Source of the DNA: Anaerohalosphaeraceae bacterium | Lineage (GTDB): Bacteria > Planctomycetota > Phycisphaerae > Sedimentisphaerales > Anaerohalosphaeraceae | Reading direction: 5' to 3' | Assembly (NCBI GenBank): GCA_035378985.1 | Contig: DAOSUR010000010.1 | Location: 61,165-125,164, forward strand | DNA: 64,000 nucleotides | Shown here: piece after piece, positions 43,264-51,809 of the stretch | Numbering within the stretch: position 1 is the first letter of the stretch | How the letters are laid out: each line of letters opens with the position of its first letter | Program-made: the position numbers and the translations under genes | The notes under the pieces: model-generated | What the model was told of the DNA's origin: nothing | Databases searched by the model: none | Seen by the model: the letters and a program-made list of their open reading frames with translations, nothing else

Positions 43264-46200
43264 CTATGGCTTATAAGGTTCCACAGTAAACTGATACCGT
43301 CCGGACGGCACGGAAAGCGTCAGCCGTCCATCCTGCAGTCCGAGTATCCGAATACATCTGTCCTGATGCAGACTTCGTCCGCTTTCGCGAACCTGCTCGG
43401 CTTTTCGAGCAGGCAGAGAAACCTCCGCCGTCGTATTGGCGGGTATCTGCACATCCAGCACAAACCGATCTCCTTCGACAGACCAGTTTGAAACGATGCG
43501 TCCGCGCACGGATTCATACGTTGTTTTGGCCCAGGTGAGTTTGCCGCCGGGCTGCGGGGCAATCCGAATAATGCCGAACCCCGGCTCCAGCGGCTGGATG
43601 CCGCCGACCTGCTCAAAGAGCCACTGCCCGACCGCCCCGAACGAATAATGCGCAAACGAATTCATCCCCGGGTCGGCAAACCCCTCTTCGGGCGTCCAGC
43701 CGTTCCACCGCTCCCAAATTGACGTCGCCCCCTGGCGAATGGAGAATCCCCACGACGGAAACGTCTCGTTGTGGAGCAGCTGATAAGCAAGGTCGTTGCG
43801 GCCGATTTGGGCCAGGGCCAGCATCAGGTCTTTGGTGCCGACAAAGCCGGTGGACAGATGCCCGTTTCGCTCCTGAATCCGCCGAACCAGATGGGCGGCG
43901 GCGCGTTCCCTCTGCCGGGGCGTCAGCAGGTCATAAACAATCGCCAGCACATACGCCGTCTGCGAGTCGCCTTCGATGCGTCCGTCGGGCTTGACATACG
44001 CCTTCTGAAAGGCCCGGCAGACTTTTTCCGTCAGCTCCCGATAGGTCCGGGCATCCTCCGGCCGGTCCAGAACCTCCGCCATCTGCGAGAGCAGCCGGCT
44101 GCAATGGGCAAAATACGCCATATAGATCACTTCATTGGGCGTCGGGTCATCAATATGAAGCCAGTCGCCGAAACAATGGAACTGTTTGGGCGGCAGAAGG
44201 TCTTCCGTGGATCGGTTTTTGGTAAACTCCACAAACCGTTTCATCGCCTCATAATGCGTTTCGAGTATCCGCCGGTCGCCGTACATCCGCCAAATCGTCC
44301 AGGGACAGATGACGCCTGCATCCGCCCAGGCCGGCCCGCCGTCGGCCCCTCCGCTTCGAATCGGCGGGGCATATCGCGGAAACGGGCCGTCCTGACGCTG
44401 TGCATCTGTTAAATCGGTCAGCCATTTGGTAAAGAAGGCCTGCACATCATTGTTATAGCAGGCCGTCTGGATGTAGACCTGCGCATCGCCCGTCCAGCCC
44501 AGCCGTTCATCCCGCTGCGGACAATCCGTCGGAATATCAATAAAGTTCATCCACTGCGTCCAGAGGATATTCGAATAGAGCCGATTGACCATCGGGTCAG
44601 AGCATTCAAACCGGCCCGCCGTCGGCGTATCGCTGCTGAAGGCCAGCCCCGTGACGGCATCCAGCCCCGGCCGATAGTCCAGACCGGTGATTTCCACATA
44701 CTGAAATCCGTGGAACGTAAACATCGGCTGCCAGATTTCCTCGCCCGTGCCCTCGCAGATGTACACATCCTCGGCGGCGGCCGTGCGGAGATTGATGGTA
44801 TAAACGGTCCCGTTCGGATTGAGCCGCTCGCCGTGGCGAATCTCGATGCGCTGACCGGGTTTGCCCTTGACCTTCAGCCGCACCACGCCGGCAAAGTTCT
44901 GCCCCAGATTAAAGACATAGATGCCCTTGGCCGGCTCCTGAACCGAAACGGGTTTTATTTCCGCAATCATCTTCACCGGTTCCGAGACCGCCGCCTGAAC
45001 AAGGGGCTCAACCGGCTGTCCGCCGACGCTGACGGGCCGCCAGGTGCGGTCGTCAAAGTCGGATGCGGCCCAGCCGGGCATCTCCAGTCTCGCATCGTAT
45101 CCCTCCCCGGCAAGCAGGTCGGCATAGAAAAGCGGACCTGTGGCACCCTTCCACTCGGGGCCGGAGGCAATCACCTGCCGGGTGCCGTCCTTGTAGTCTA
45201 TCACCAGCTGAAGTTTCAGACGCGGCTGCGTGCCGTAGTGATGGCGGTTCATCCCCCAGCCGACGTAGCCCGCATACCAGCCGTCGGCCAAAACGGCCCC
45301 CAGAGCGTTTCCGCCTTTGCGGAGGTGCTCCGTCACATCATAGGTGCGGTAATAAATTCGTTTGCGATAATCCGTCCAGCCGGGGGACAGAAAGTCCGAA
45401 CTGATGCGCTGCCCGTTCAGATAGAGCTGATAAATGCCCAGCGCCGTCGCATACAGGCGGGCCTTCTCCACCGGTTTGGACTCCATAGAAAAGCGGTGCC
45501 GCAGATACCGCGCCGGCGGAAGCGTGCGCACCTGCGGACGCGTCTCCTGCCATGGGGCATCTCCGAATGTCCCAACGATGGCCGCCGCCGACCAGCCGGA
45601 GTCATCCGTCAACGGCTTTTGCCAGTTGTCGATGCTCTCTTTGGTGACCTTCCAGCTGTCATCACTGACAAACTCCAGCACCTGCCCATCCACGGTTTCA
45701 ATGCGGACCACGGCCAGAAAACCGGCCGGGTTGCGCTCCTGTCCGCCGTTGGCCGCCGAGACGGCCAAAACATTCCGGCCTGCCTGCAGATAATCGCGGA
45801 GGGTAATCTCATGAAGCAGGCGATGGTCTCCGAAAGAGCGGAGGATTTGCCCGTTTAAAAAAGCCTGAAACGAATCGTCCGCCGTCATCCAACATTTTGC
45901 GGATTTCACCGCCCATTCGGCGGGCAGGTCAAACGTTTTGCGCAAAAAACACCGTCCGGGCTCCGTCCCGCCGGCAGCCCCGGCATCCGACCAAATCCAG
46001 CGGGCCTTCTGAATCACCGCCGGCGCCGGCTGGGGCTCTGTCTGCACATCCAGACCAATCCACTGGGCCGACCAGTCTATCGGCTCCAGCAGCCCCATCG
46101 TCCAGCGGGCCGGCCGGCTCCAGTCTGAAACGCGTCCGTCTTTATCCCACACCCGAACGCGCCACCAGCAGTCCATCCCGCTTTCGAGTTTCCTGCCCGC

Positions 46201-46512
46201 ATAGACGATTCCATATGTTTGAGAGCCCTCCACCCGGCCGCTGTCCCACAGGTCCGCCCGTCCGTCTTTCAGCAGGCGCAGGCTGGAAGCGGCCTGAATC
46301 TGATAGGCGGTCTGAACCTGTCCGCGCTGCTCAGAGAGCAGAGTCCACGAAAGCCGCGGCCCAAGCACATCAATTCCCAGCGGGTCGATTCGGCTCTCGC
46401 AGCGCAGACACGCCGGAGAAAGGCCGTCGGCCGTTCGGGTCCTCTGAGAAGTCCGGCTGCAGGAAAGAAGGAAAAGAAAGGATACTCCTAACAAAATGAC
46501 GGTTTTTTTCAT
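43264..46512 (-). CDS. GH78 alpha-L-rhamnosidase, probable lipoprotein
   Basis: A 1082-aa protein with lipobox LLSC (MKKTVILLGVSFLFLLSC), so it is anchored at a membrane. Domain order follows GH78: an N-terminal Fn3-like part (CESRIDPLGIDVLGPRLSW), then a galactose-binding-like beta module (about 165-330) and the rhamnosidase N domain (ARLYATALGIYQLYLNG). The (alpha/alpha)6 catalytic barrel is at about 640-1000, with the CPQRDERLGWTGD acidic signature (catalytic Glu region) and the WSVEGDR tail. Substrates are rhamnose-capped plant or microbial glycans such as pectic rhamnogalacturonan. Co-transcribed with the cupin. Confidence 0.92.
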   Translation of the reverse strand: MKKTVILLGVSFLFLLSCSRTSQRTRTADGLSPACLRCESRIDPLGIDVLGPRLSWTLLSEQRGQVQTAYQIQAASSLRLLKDGRADLWDSGRVEGSQTYGIVYAGRKLESGMDCWWRVRVWDKDGRVSDWSRPARWTMGLLEPIDWSAQWIGLDVQTEPQPAPAVIQKARWIWSDAGAAGGTEPGRCFLRKTFDLPAEWAVKSAKCWMTADDSFQAFLNGQILRSFGDHRLLHEITLRDYLQAGRNVLAVSAANGGQERNPAGFLAVVRIETVDGQVLEFVSDDSWKVTKESIDNWQKPLTDDSGWSAAAIVGTFGDAPWQETRPQVRTLPPARYLRHRFSMESKPVEKARLYATALGIYQLYLNGQRISSDFLSPGWTDYRKRIYYRTYDVTEHLRKGGNALGAVLADGWYAGYVGWGMNRHHYGTQPRLKLQLVIDYKDGTRQVIASGPEWKGATGPLFYADLLAGEGYDARLEMPGWAASDFDDRTWRPVSVGGQPVEPLVQAAVSEPVKMIAEIKPVSVQEPAKGIYVFNLGQNFAGVVRLKVKGKPGQRIEIRHGERLNPNGTVYTINLRTAAAEDVYICEGTGEEIWQPMFTFHGFQYVEITGLDYRPGLDAVTGLAFSSDTPTAGRFECSDPMVNRLYSNILWTQWMNFIDIPTDCPQRDERLGWTGDAQVYIQTACYNNDVQAFFTKWLTDLTDAQRQDGPFPRYAPPIRSGGADGGPAWADAGVICPWTIWRMYGDRRILETHYEAMKRFVEFTKNRSTEDLLPPKQFHCFGDWLHIDDPTPNEVIYMAYFAHCSRLLSQMAEVLDRPEDARTYRELTEKVCRAFQKAYVKPDGRIEGDSQTAYVLAIVYDLLTPRQRERAAAHLVRRIQERNGHLSTGFVGTKDLMLALAQIGRNDLAYQLLHNETFPSWGFSIRQGATSIWERWNGWTPEEGFADPGMNSFAHYSFGAVGQWLFEQVGGIQPLEPGFGIIRIAPQPGGKLTWAKTTYESVRGRIVSNWSVEGDRFVLDVQIPANTTAEVSLPARKAEQVRESGRSLHQDRCIRILGLQDGRLTLSVPSGRYQFTVEPYKP

Positions 46513-46653
46513 GATTTTTCCCTTCCGAAAAGGATTCTCAGGCGAGAAGATGTCTTTGATAGGATTTCATAGCACAGACGGCTGTTTTTTGTCAATCAGA
46601 AAGAGAAGAAAATATAAGACATACTCTATATATTTTTCTATTGAATCCAATAA

Positions 46654-46671
46654 ATGTGATAAATATCACAT
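46654..46671. promoter_or_regulatory. 18-bp palindrome resembling a CRP/FNR-family or Rex operator
   Basis: ATGTGATAAATATCACAT is a dyad except for its central four bases. It fits the CRP pattern TGTGA-N6-TCACA and, less exactly, the Rex pattern TTGTGA-N6-TCACAA. It lies just upstream of the hydrogenase operon's TTGACT -35. Upstream placement suggests activation. Confidence 0.65.
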
Positions 46672-46679
46672 AAATTAAA

Positions 46680-46707
46680 TTGACTCCTGCGTTAAATATT
46701 TTATATT
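46680..46707 (+). promoter_or_regulatory. Candidate promoter of the hydrogenase-sensor operon
   Basis: TTGACT, 16 bp, TATATT. The centre of the 46654-46671 palindrome falls about 50 bp upstream of the predicted start. Confidence 0.5.
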
Positions 46708-46716
46708 TGTATAATA

Positions 46717-46735
46717 TTGTGAAACATATAACACA
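46717..46735. promoter_or_regulatory. Second, weaker TGTG/CACA inverted repeat in the hydrogenase leader
   Basis: TTGTGAAACATATAACACA, a Rex-like half site with an imperfect partner, just downstream of the predicted -10. Location would suit repression. Lower confidence than the upstream palindrome. Confidence 0.35.
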
Positions 46736-46770
46736 TTTTTGACGAAAGGACGTATCATCAATAATAAATT

Positions 46771-47046
46771 ATGATGGATGAAAGAGACTTCAGAAGACCT
46801 GTCGAAGTGGTTTTTTGTATGGGCAGCAGCTGCTTTAGCCGCGGCAACGGAAAAACCCTGTCTTTCATTCAGAACTATTTGAAAGAAAACGGTTTGGAAA
46901 ATCAGGTCCAGTTAAAAGGTGTGCTTTGTCAGGGAAAATGCCAAAACGGACCCAATATAACCATTAATGGCGCCCTCTACCAAACCACCGAGCCCGGTGT
47001 TGTGATTGATTTGATTCGGCATCATCTTGCTGCGGGGCCGCAGTAA
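46771..47046 (+). CDS. NuoE-like 2Fe-2S thioredoxin-fold protein, first of hydrogenase operon
   Basis: A 91-aa protein with the C-X4-C...C-X3-C pattern of the NuoE/HydC [2Fe-2S] fold (CMGSSC and CQGKC). It is shorter than full NuoE (lacking the N-terminal helices), as in small electron-carrier partners of multi-subunit [FeFe]-hydrogenases. The Met-Met-Asp start at 46771 has no good SD; an AAAGGA lies about 20 nt upstream. Followed at 15 nt by the PAS-hydrogenase gene. Confidence 0.88.
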   Translation: MMDERDFRRPVEVVFCMGSSCFSRGNGKTLSFIQNYLKENGLENQVQLKGVLCQGKCQNGPNITINGALYQTTEPGVVIDLIRHHLAAGPQ

Positions 47047-47061
47047 AGCCAGGAGATTTGG

Positions 47062-48798
47062 ATGAATCCGCTTCACCCAATTTTCACGGAAACAACCCGA
47101 TGCCAGGACTGCTACAAGTGCCTGCGGCAGTGTCCGGTCAAGGCCATTGACATCCGCAACGGCCACGCCAGCGTAATGCCGGAGATGTGCGTCCTGTGCG
47201 GCTCCTGCGTGCAGACCTGCCCGATGGGCGCCAAACGCATTCGAAGCGACCTCGAACGGGCCAAAATGCTGCTGCGTCTGAAAAAGCAGGTGATTGCCTC
47301 GATTGCCCCCAGTTTTGCCGCCGAATTCCCGGAGATTCAGCCGGGCCAACTGACTGCGGCCCTCAAGGCCCTCGGATTTGCCGCCGTCAGTGAAACGGCC
47401 CTCGGGGCCGAAGAGGTCAGTGCCGCCGCCGCCCGAATGATGGAAACCGAAGGGGGGCTGGCGATTTCCTCCGCCTGTCCGGTCGTAGTCGAGCTGATTC
47501 ATCGGTATTATCCGCAATACAGCCCAGCTGTTTGCCGAATGCTCAGCCCTGTGCTGGCTCACTGCAAACTGCTCCGCCGTGAATTCGGACCGGATATCAG
47601 CATCGTTTTCTTCAGCCCCTGCATAGCCAAAAAAATCGAATCTGACCGAAACCCCGACCTGCTGGACGTGGCCCTGACCTTCAGCGAACTTCGCCAGTGG
47701 TTTCAGGAAGAGGGCATTGACCCGGCCGCCGTGGTGCCCGAAGCCGAGGATGCTTTTGTCCCTCGCCTGGCCCGGGACGGTTCGCTGTATCCGATTGACG
47801 GCGGGATGCTGGCCGGCATCCGCTCCAACAGCCCGGTAACCAGCCGGCATCTGATGGCCTTCAGCGGGATGTCCGCCATTCAAAGAGCCCTCGAAGACCT
47901 TCAGGAGCTCGGCGGACAGGAACCGCTCTTTCTGGAACTGCTGGCCTGTGAGGGCGGCTGCATCAACGGCCCGCAGATCAGCAATCCGGGCCGCACCGTC
48001 GTCAAGCGAACCCGGATTATCGACACGTTCGAAAACCGCCGGGGCCTGCCCGAGCCGTCTGCCGGTCTGCCCATCGAACACAGCTGGCGGCTCGAACCGG
48101 TTCGGCAGCGCTGCTATTCCCCTGAACAGATTCAGGAAGCCCTCAAGCGCGTCGGCAAATTCGGTCCGGAAGACGAGCTGAACTGCGGCGGGTGCGGCTA
48201 TGACAGCTGCCGACAGTTTGCCAAGGCCCTGCTGGACGGACGCGCGGAGGAAACGATGTGCATGGGCTATATGCGGCAGCTGGCGCAGAAACAGGCCGAT
48301 GCCCTGCTGCGCGCCATGCCCTCCGGGGTTGTCATCGTCGATGAACACCTGCAGATTCTCGAAAGCAACCGGCGTTTTTCCGAACTGATGGGCCCGGAGG
48401 CAGTCCGGGCTTATGAAGCACGGCCGCATCTGACCGGCGCCGCCCTGCACAAAATCGTTCCGTTCGCCGACTTGTTTGCGCAGGTGCTTCAGAGCGGGGC
48501 TGCCGGGCTTGAAAAAGAGGTCAAGGTCGGAAAAACCATCTACCACGTCACCCTTTTTACCATCGAAAAGCACCGGCGCATCGGCGGCATCATTCAGGAT
48601 GTGACGCTGCCGACCGTCCGCAAAGAACAGATTATCAACAAGGCGCGCGAAGTGATTTCCCGCAACCTCGAAACCGTTCAGAAAATCGCCTATCTGCTGG
48701 GAGAAAACGCCGCCGATTCGGAAGTGATTCTGAATTCGATTGTGGAGATGTTTCAGCCCGCCGCGGATGCCAAACCGCGGCCTTCGGATGAACCATGA
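47062..48798 (+). CDS. PAS-containing [FeFe]-hydrogenase homologue, sensory type (HydS/HfsB-like)
   Basis: A 578-aa protein. N-terminal double [4Fe-4S] ferredoxin motifs (CQDCYKCLRQCP and CVLCGSCVQTCP) precede an H-cluster domain. Of the three H-cluster signatures, L2 (SPCIAKKIES) and L3 (ACEGGCINGP) are near normal. L1 reads SSACPVVV instead of T-S-C-C-P, so the cysteine of the proton relay is Ala while the [4Fe-4S]-ligand cysteine remains. This is what sensory hydrogenases such as HydS show. An Fe-S module (CGGCGYDSC) and a PAS domain (MPSGVVIVDEHLQILESNRRF) complete the protein. Predicted H2 or redox sensor, not bulk catalyst. Overlaps the phosphatase gene by 4 nt. Confidence 0.92.
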   Translation: MNPLHPIFTETTRCQDCYKCLRQCPVKAIDIRNGHASVMPEMCVLCGSCVQTCPMGAKRIRSDLERAKMLLRLKKQVIASIAPSFAAEFPEIQPGQLTAALKALGFAAVSETALGAEEVSAAAARMMETEGGLAISSACPVVVELIHRYYPQYSPAVCRMLSPVLAHCKLLRREFGPDISIVFFSPCIAKKIESDRNPDLLDVALTFSELRQWFQEEGIDPAAVVPEAEDAFVPRLARDGSLYPIDGGMLAGIRSNSPVTSRHLMAFSGMSAIQRALEDLQELGGQEPLFLELLACEGGCINGPQISNPGRTVVKRTRIIDTFENRRGLPEPSAGLPIEHSWRLEPVRQRCYSPEQIQEALKRVGKFGPEDELNCGGCGYDSCRQFAKALLDGRAEETMCMGYMRQLAQKQADALLRAMPSGVVIVDEHLQILESNRRFSELMGPEAVRAYEARPHLTGAALHKIVPFADLFAQVLQSGAAGLEKEVKVGKTIYHVTLFTIEKHRRIGGIIQDVTLPTVRKEQIINKAREVISRNLETVQKIAYLLGENAADSEVILNSIVEMFQPAADAKPRPSDEP

Positions 48799-49979
48799 AC
48801 AACCGTTTTTTCATTGAAGTGGACTGTGCCCGGCAGAACAAACACGGCCAGGGGGCTCCGGGCGATGTCTTTCTGTCCCAGCGGGACCCGGATGAGGGCC
48901 GTATTGTCTGTGTGCTGGCCGACGGGCTGGGCAGCGGCATCAAGGCCAATGTTCTGGCAACCCTGACGGCCACGATGGCCCTCAAGTATGTCCGCTCGGA
49001 TATGGACATCTGCAAGGCCGCCGGTGTGATTATGTCCACGCTGCCGGTCTGCAGCGAACGTAAAATCGGCTACTCGACGTTCACCATTGCCGACATTCAC
49101 CCGGACGGCCGCATCCGGATGATGGAATACGACAATCCGCCGGCAGTTCTGCTGGAGGGACCGACCGTCCTGCCGCTGGAGAAAAAATCGATGGAAATCG
49201 AAACGGCCCATCTCGGGCGCCGTCCGCTTTTCTACAGCGCCTTTCAGGCCCGCCGGGAGATGCGGCTGGTGCTCTTTTCCGACGGCCTGTCCCAGGCGGG
49301 GATGGGACGCCCGCAAACCCCGCTGGGCTGGACGACGGAAAAAGCCGTTCTGTTTCTCCGCGAGCAGATTCGCCGTCTGCCGAATATCTCCGCACGACAG
49401 CTTTGCCGCGCGGCCGTGACGGAGGCCCTCCGCCAGGACCAGTTCCAGGCCCAGGACGACATCAGCTGCGCTGTGATTTATTTTCGCCGGCCCCGGAAGC
49501 TGCTCGTGGTCACCGGGCCTCCGATTGACCGCAAAAAAGATGCCCAGCTGGCGGTCCGGGTTACCGAATTCGACGGACGCAAGGTCATCTGCGGCGGCAC
49601 AACCGCCAACCTCATTGCGCGGGAACTGGGCCGAACTGTTCAGGTGGATTTGAGTTTTCTGGACCCGGAGATTCCGCCGGTCTCGACGCTCGAAGGGGTG
49701 GACCTGGTCACGGAAGGCACGCTGACGATGTCCAGAACCGCTCAGCTGCTCGAACAGAATCATGAGCCCGACACGAGTCGGCCGAACGCCGCCGTGCGGC
49801 TGATGAATATTCTGCTCGAAAGCGACCAAATTGAATTTGTCGTCGGAACCAAAATCAACGAGGCCCATCAGGACCCGAATCTGCCGGTGGAGCTGGATAT
49901 CCGCCGGAATCTGATTCGGCGGATTGTCTGGCTGCTCAACGAAAAATATATGAAGCAGGCCTCGATTGAATTGATTTGA
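48795..49979 (+). CDS. SpoIIE/PP2C-type protein phosphatase of the hydrogenase operon
   Basis: A 394-aa protein. The PPM fold occupies about 1-235 with metal-binding Asp residues in VLADGLGSG, LFSDGLSQAG and DDISCAVIYF, all present, so it may be active. The C-terminal 150 residues are a separate unassigned domain. Start ATGA overlaps the HydS stop, implying translational coupling. In related operons (HfsABCD) the same type of gene lies beside the PAS hydrogenase; the likely substrate is an anti-sigma-antagonist-like or other phosphoprotein. Likely output arm of the sensor. Confidence 0.87.
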   Translation: MNNRFFIEVDCARQNKHGQGAPGDVFLSQRDPDEGRIVCVLADGLGSGIKANVLATLTATMALKYVRSDMDICKAAGVIMSTLPVCSERKIGYSTFTIADIHPDGRIRMMEYDNPPAVLLEGPTVLPLEKKSMEIETAHLGRRPLFYSAFQARREMRLVLFSDGLSQAGMGRPQTPLGWTTEKAVLFLREQIRRLPNISARQLCRAAVTEALRQDQFQAQDDISCAVIYFRRPRKLLVVTGPPIDRKKDAQLAVRVTEFDGRKVICGGTTANLIARELGRTVQVDLSFLDPEIPPVSTLEGVDLVTEGTLTMSRTAQLLEQNHEPDTSRPNAAVRLMNILLESDQIEFVVGTKINEAHQDPNLPVELDIRRNLIRRIVWLLNEKYMKQASIELI

Positions 49980-49999
49980 GAATGGAAAGGAACAGGGGC

Positions 50000-50272
50000 A
50001 TGAAACCGCTTACGATTACCATCTGTACGGGAACAACCTGCTATGTGATGGGGTCCGGATATCTGCTTTCGCTTCAGGAGCAGATTGAGTCGGCCTGCTC
50101 GAGACCGGTGGAGATTGTCGGCTCCTCCTGCCTGGGGCTGTGCAAAGACGGCCAGTACGGCCGCGCCCCCTTTGTGCAGATCGGCTCAACCGTGATTGCC
50201 GAAGCCACTGCGGAAAAAATTATCGAAACCCTTAAACAGCAGACTGCCCGCAATCCTATGGAGCAGATATGA
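50000..50272 (+). CDS. Second NuoE-like 2Fe-2S protein
   Basis: A 90-aa protein with the C-X4-C (CTGTTC) and C-X3-C (CLGLC) ligand pattern of the [2Fe-2S] thioredoxin fold. It differs from the first copy at 46771, so this is not a recent duplicate. ATG at 50000 is chosen for proximity to AGGGGC/GAAAGGA; an ATG at 49982 in frame is possible. It overlaps the next gene by 4 nt (ATGA). Confidence 0.85.
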   Translation: MKPLTITICTGTTCYVMGSGYLLSLQEQIESACSRPVEIVGSSCLGLCKDGQYGRAPFVQIGSTVIAEATAEKIIETLKQQTARNPMEQI

Positions 50273-51723
50273 ACGGCGATAACAATGTCCAGCGAAACAA
50301 ACGGCGTCTTCTGATTGAAACAGCGGCGCTGGCCTTTCGAGGCCGCCTGGCGGAAGAAATTGATGCCCTGCCGGTCAAACTGTTCCCGAAAGGGTCAACG
50401 CCGACGCGCTGCTGCATTTATAAATCCCGCGCGATTACCCGATACCGGCTGATGGCCGTTCTCGGATACAGCACGCAGGACGAAACGGACGAATGCACGC
50501 CGCTGTCGGAGTATGTCCGGCGGGCCGAAGAATCCCCGCCCCGAAGCGGCCCGATTCTGACCGTCATCAACGAGGCCTGCAGCGCCTGTCTGAAAGGACG
50601 CCATTACGTCACCAATGTCTGCCGCGGCTGCGTCGCCCGCCCCTGTGTAACCAACTGTCCTAAACAGGCGGTGCAAATCATCAGCGGCCGGGCCCGAATC
50701 GACGAAGAGCGGTGCGTCAACTGCGGCCTGTGTCTGCAGCAGTGCCCCTACCACGCCATTGTGTATGTGCCGATTCCCTGCGAAGAGGTCTGCCCCGTCG
50801 GGGCGATTCGCAAGGGCCCGGACGGTCACGAACAGATTGACGACGACAAATGCATCGACTGCGGCAAGTGCCTGCAGGCCTGCCCGTTTGCCGCGATTGC
50901 GGAGCGCTCCCAGATGGTGGATGTCATCCGCCGACTGCGCGAGCAAAAGCCCATCGCCGCGCTGCTGGCTCCGGCCGCAGCCGGCCAGTTTCCTCAGGAG
51001 TTCTCCAAACTGGTCAGCGCTCTATTGAAAATGGGCTTTACCCGCGTGGTGGAGGTGGCCGCCGGAGCGGAGATGACCGCCCGGCACGAAAGCCGCGAGC
51101 TGCAGGAGAAGATAGGCGCCGGACAGGCCTTTCTGACCAGCAGCTGCTGTCCGGCGTATGTGCAGGCCGTCCGCAAACATATCCCCGCGCTGGCTCCGTT
51201 TGTCTCCCAGACGCCCTCCCCGATGCATTTTACGGCCCAGCAGGTCAAACAGCAGCAGCCGGATATGCTGACGGTTTTTATCGGACCGTGCATCGCCAAA
51301 CGCCGCGAGGCCGTGGAGAATCCGTATGTGGATTATGTCCTGACCACCGATGAGCTGGGGGCCATGCTCGTGGCGGCCGGCATTGAACTGGCCGATTGTC
51401 CGCCGGCGGAATGGGCCGAAAGCCCGCTGCCGCAGGCCCGTGCCTTCGCTGTCAGCGGCGGCGTGACCGAAACCCTTCGCGCCGTCAGCCGCCAGCCGGA
51501 CGCCGTTCGTCCGATGCTCATCGACGGGCTGGACAAAAAGTCGCTCAAACTCCTCTCCCTCCTGCCCGCCCGCGGCACCGGAGGGGCCAATTTCGTCGAA
51601 GTGATGAGCTGTGCCGGCGGCTGCGTGGCCGGGCCGTGCAACATCAGCCAGCCCAAAACCGCCGCCCGAAAGGTCCGCGACTTTGCAGGCCTGCAAAGTC
51701 CGGCGGCACGAGCCGTTTCCTGA
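50269..51723 (+). CDS. [FeFe]-hydrogenase, catalytic-type H-cluster, multi-ferredoxin form (group B-like)
   Basis: A 484-aa enzyme. A ferredoxin-rich N-terminal half (about 90-225) has several C-x2-C-x2-C-x3-C sets (e.g. CVNCGLCLQQCP and CIDCGKCLQACP). The H-cluster domain has L1 TSSCCPAYV with both cysteines, L2 GPCIAKRREA and L3 SCAGGCVAGPCN. Unlike the HydS-type protein at 47062, L1 keeps the proton-relay cysteine, so proton reduction or H2 oxidation is likely. The layout resembles group B enzymes. Maturases hydE/F/G are not in the window. Confidence 0.93.
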   Translation: MNGDNNVQRNKRRLLIETAALAFRGRLAEEIDALPVKLFPKGSTPTRCCIYKSRAITRYRLMAVLGYSTQDETDECTPLSEYVRRAEESPPRSGPILTVINEACSACLKGRHYVTNVCRGCVARPCVTNCPKQAVQIISGRARIDEERCVNCGLCLQQCPYHAIVYVPIPCEEVCPVGAIRKGPDGHEQIDDDKCIDCGKCLQACPFAAIAERSQMVDVIRRLREQKPIAALLAPAAAGQFPQEFSKLVSALLKMGFTRVVEVAAGAEMTARHESRELQEKIGAGQAFLTSSCCPAYVQAVRKHIPALAPFVSQTPSPMHFTAQQVKQQQPDMLTVFIGPCIAKRREAVENPYVDYVLTTDELGAMLVAAGIELADCPPAEWAESPLPQARAFAVSGGVTETLRAVSRQPDAVRPMLIDGLDKKSLKLLSLLPARGTGGANFVEVMSCAGGCVAGPCNISQPKTAARKVRDFAGLQSPAARAVS

Positions 51724-51809
51724 TGGGCTTTGAAACCGCCGGGTTGGGAGTAGAAAACCGGCCTGCACCGTGATACAATCCCTGCCTTTGCAGGAAAGGC
51801 GGACAATTT

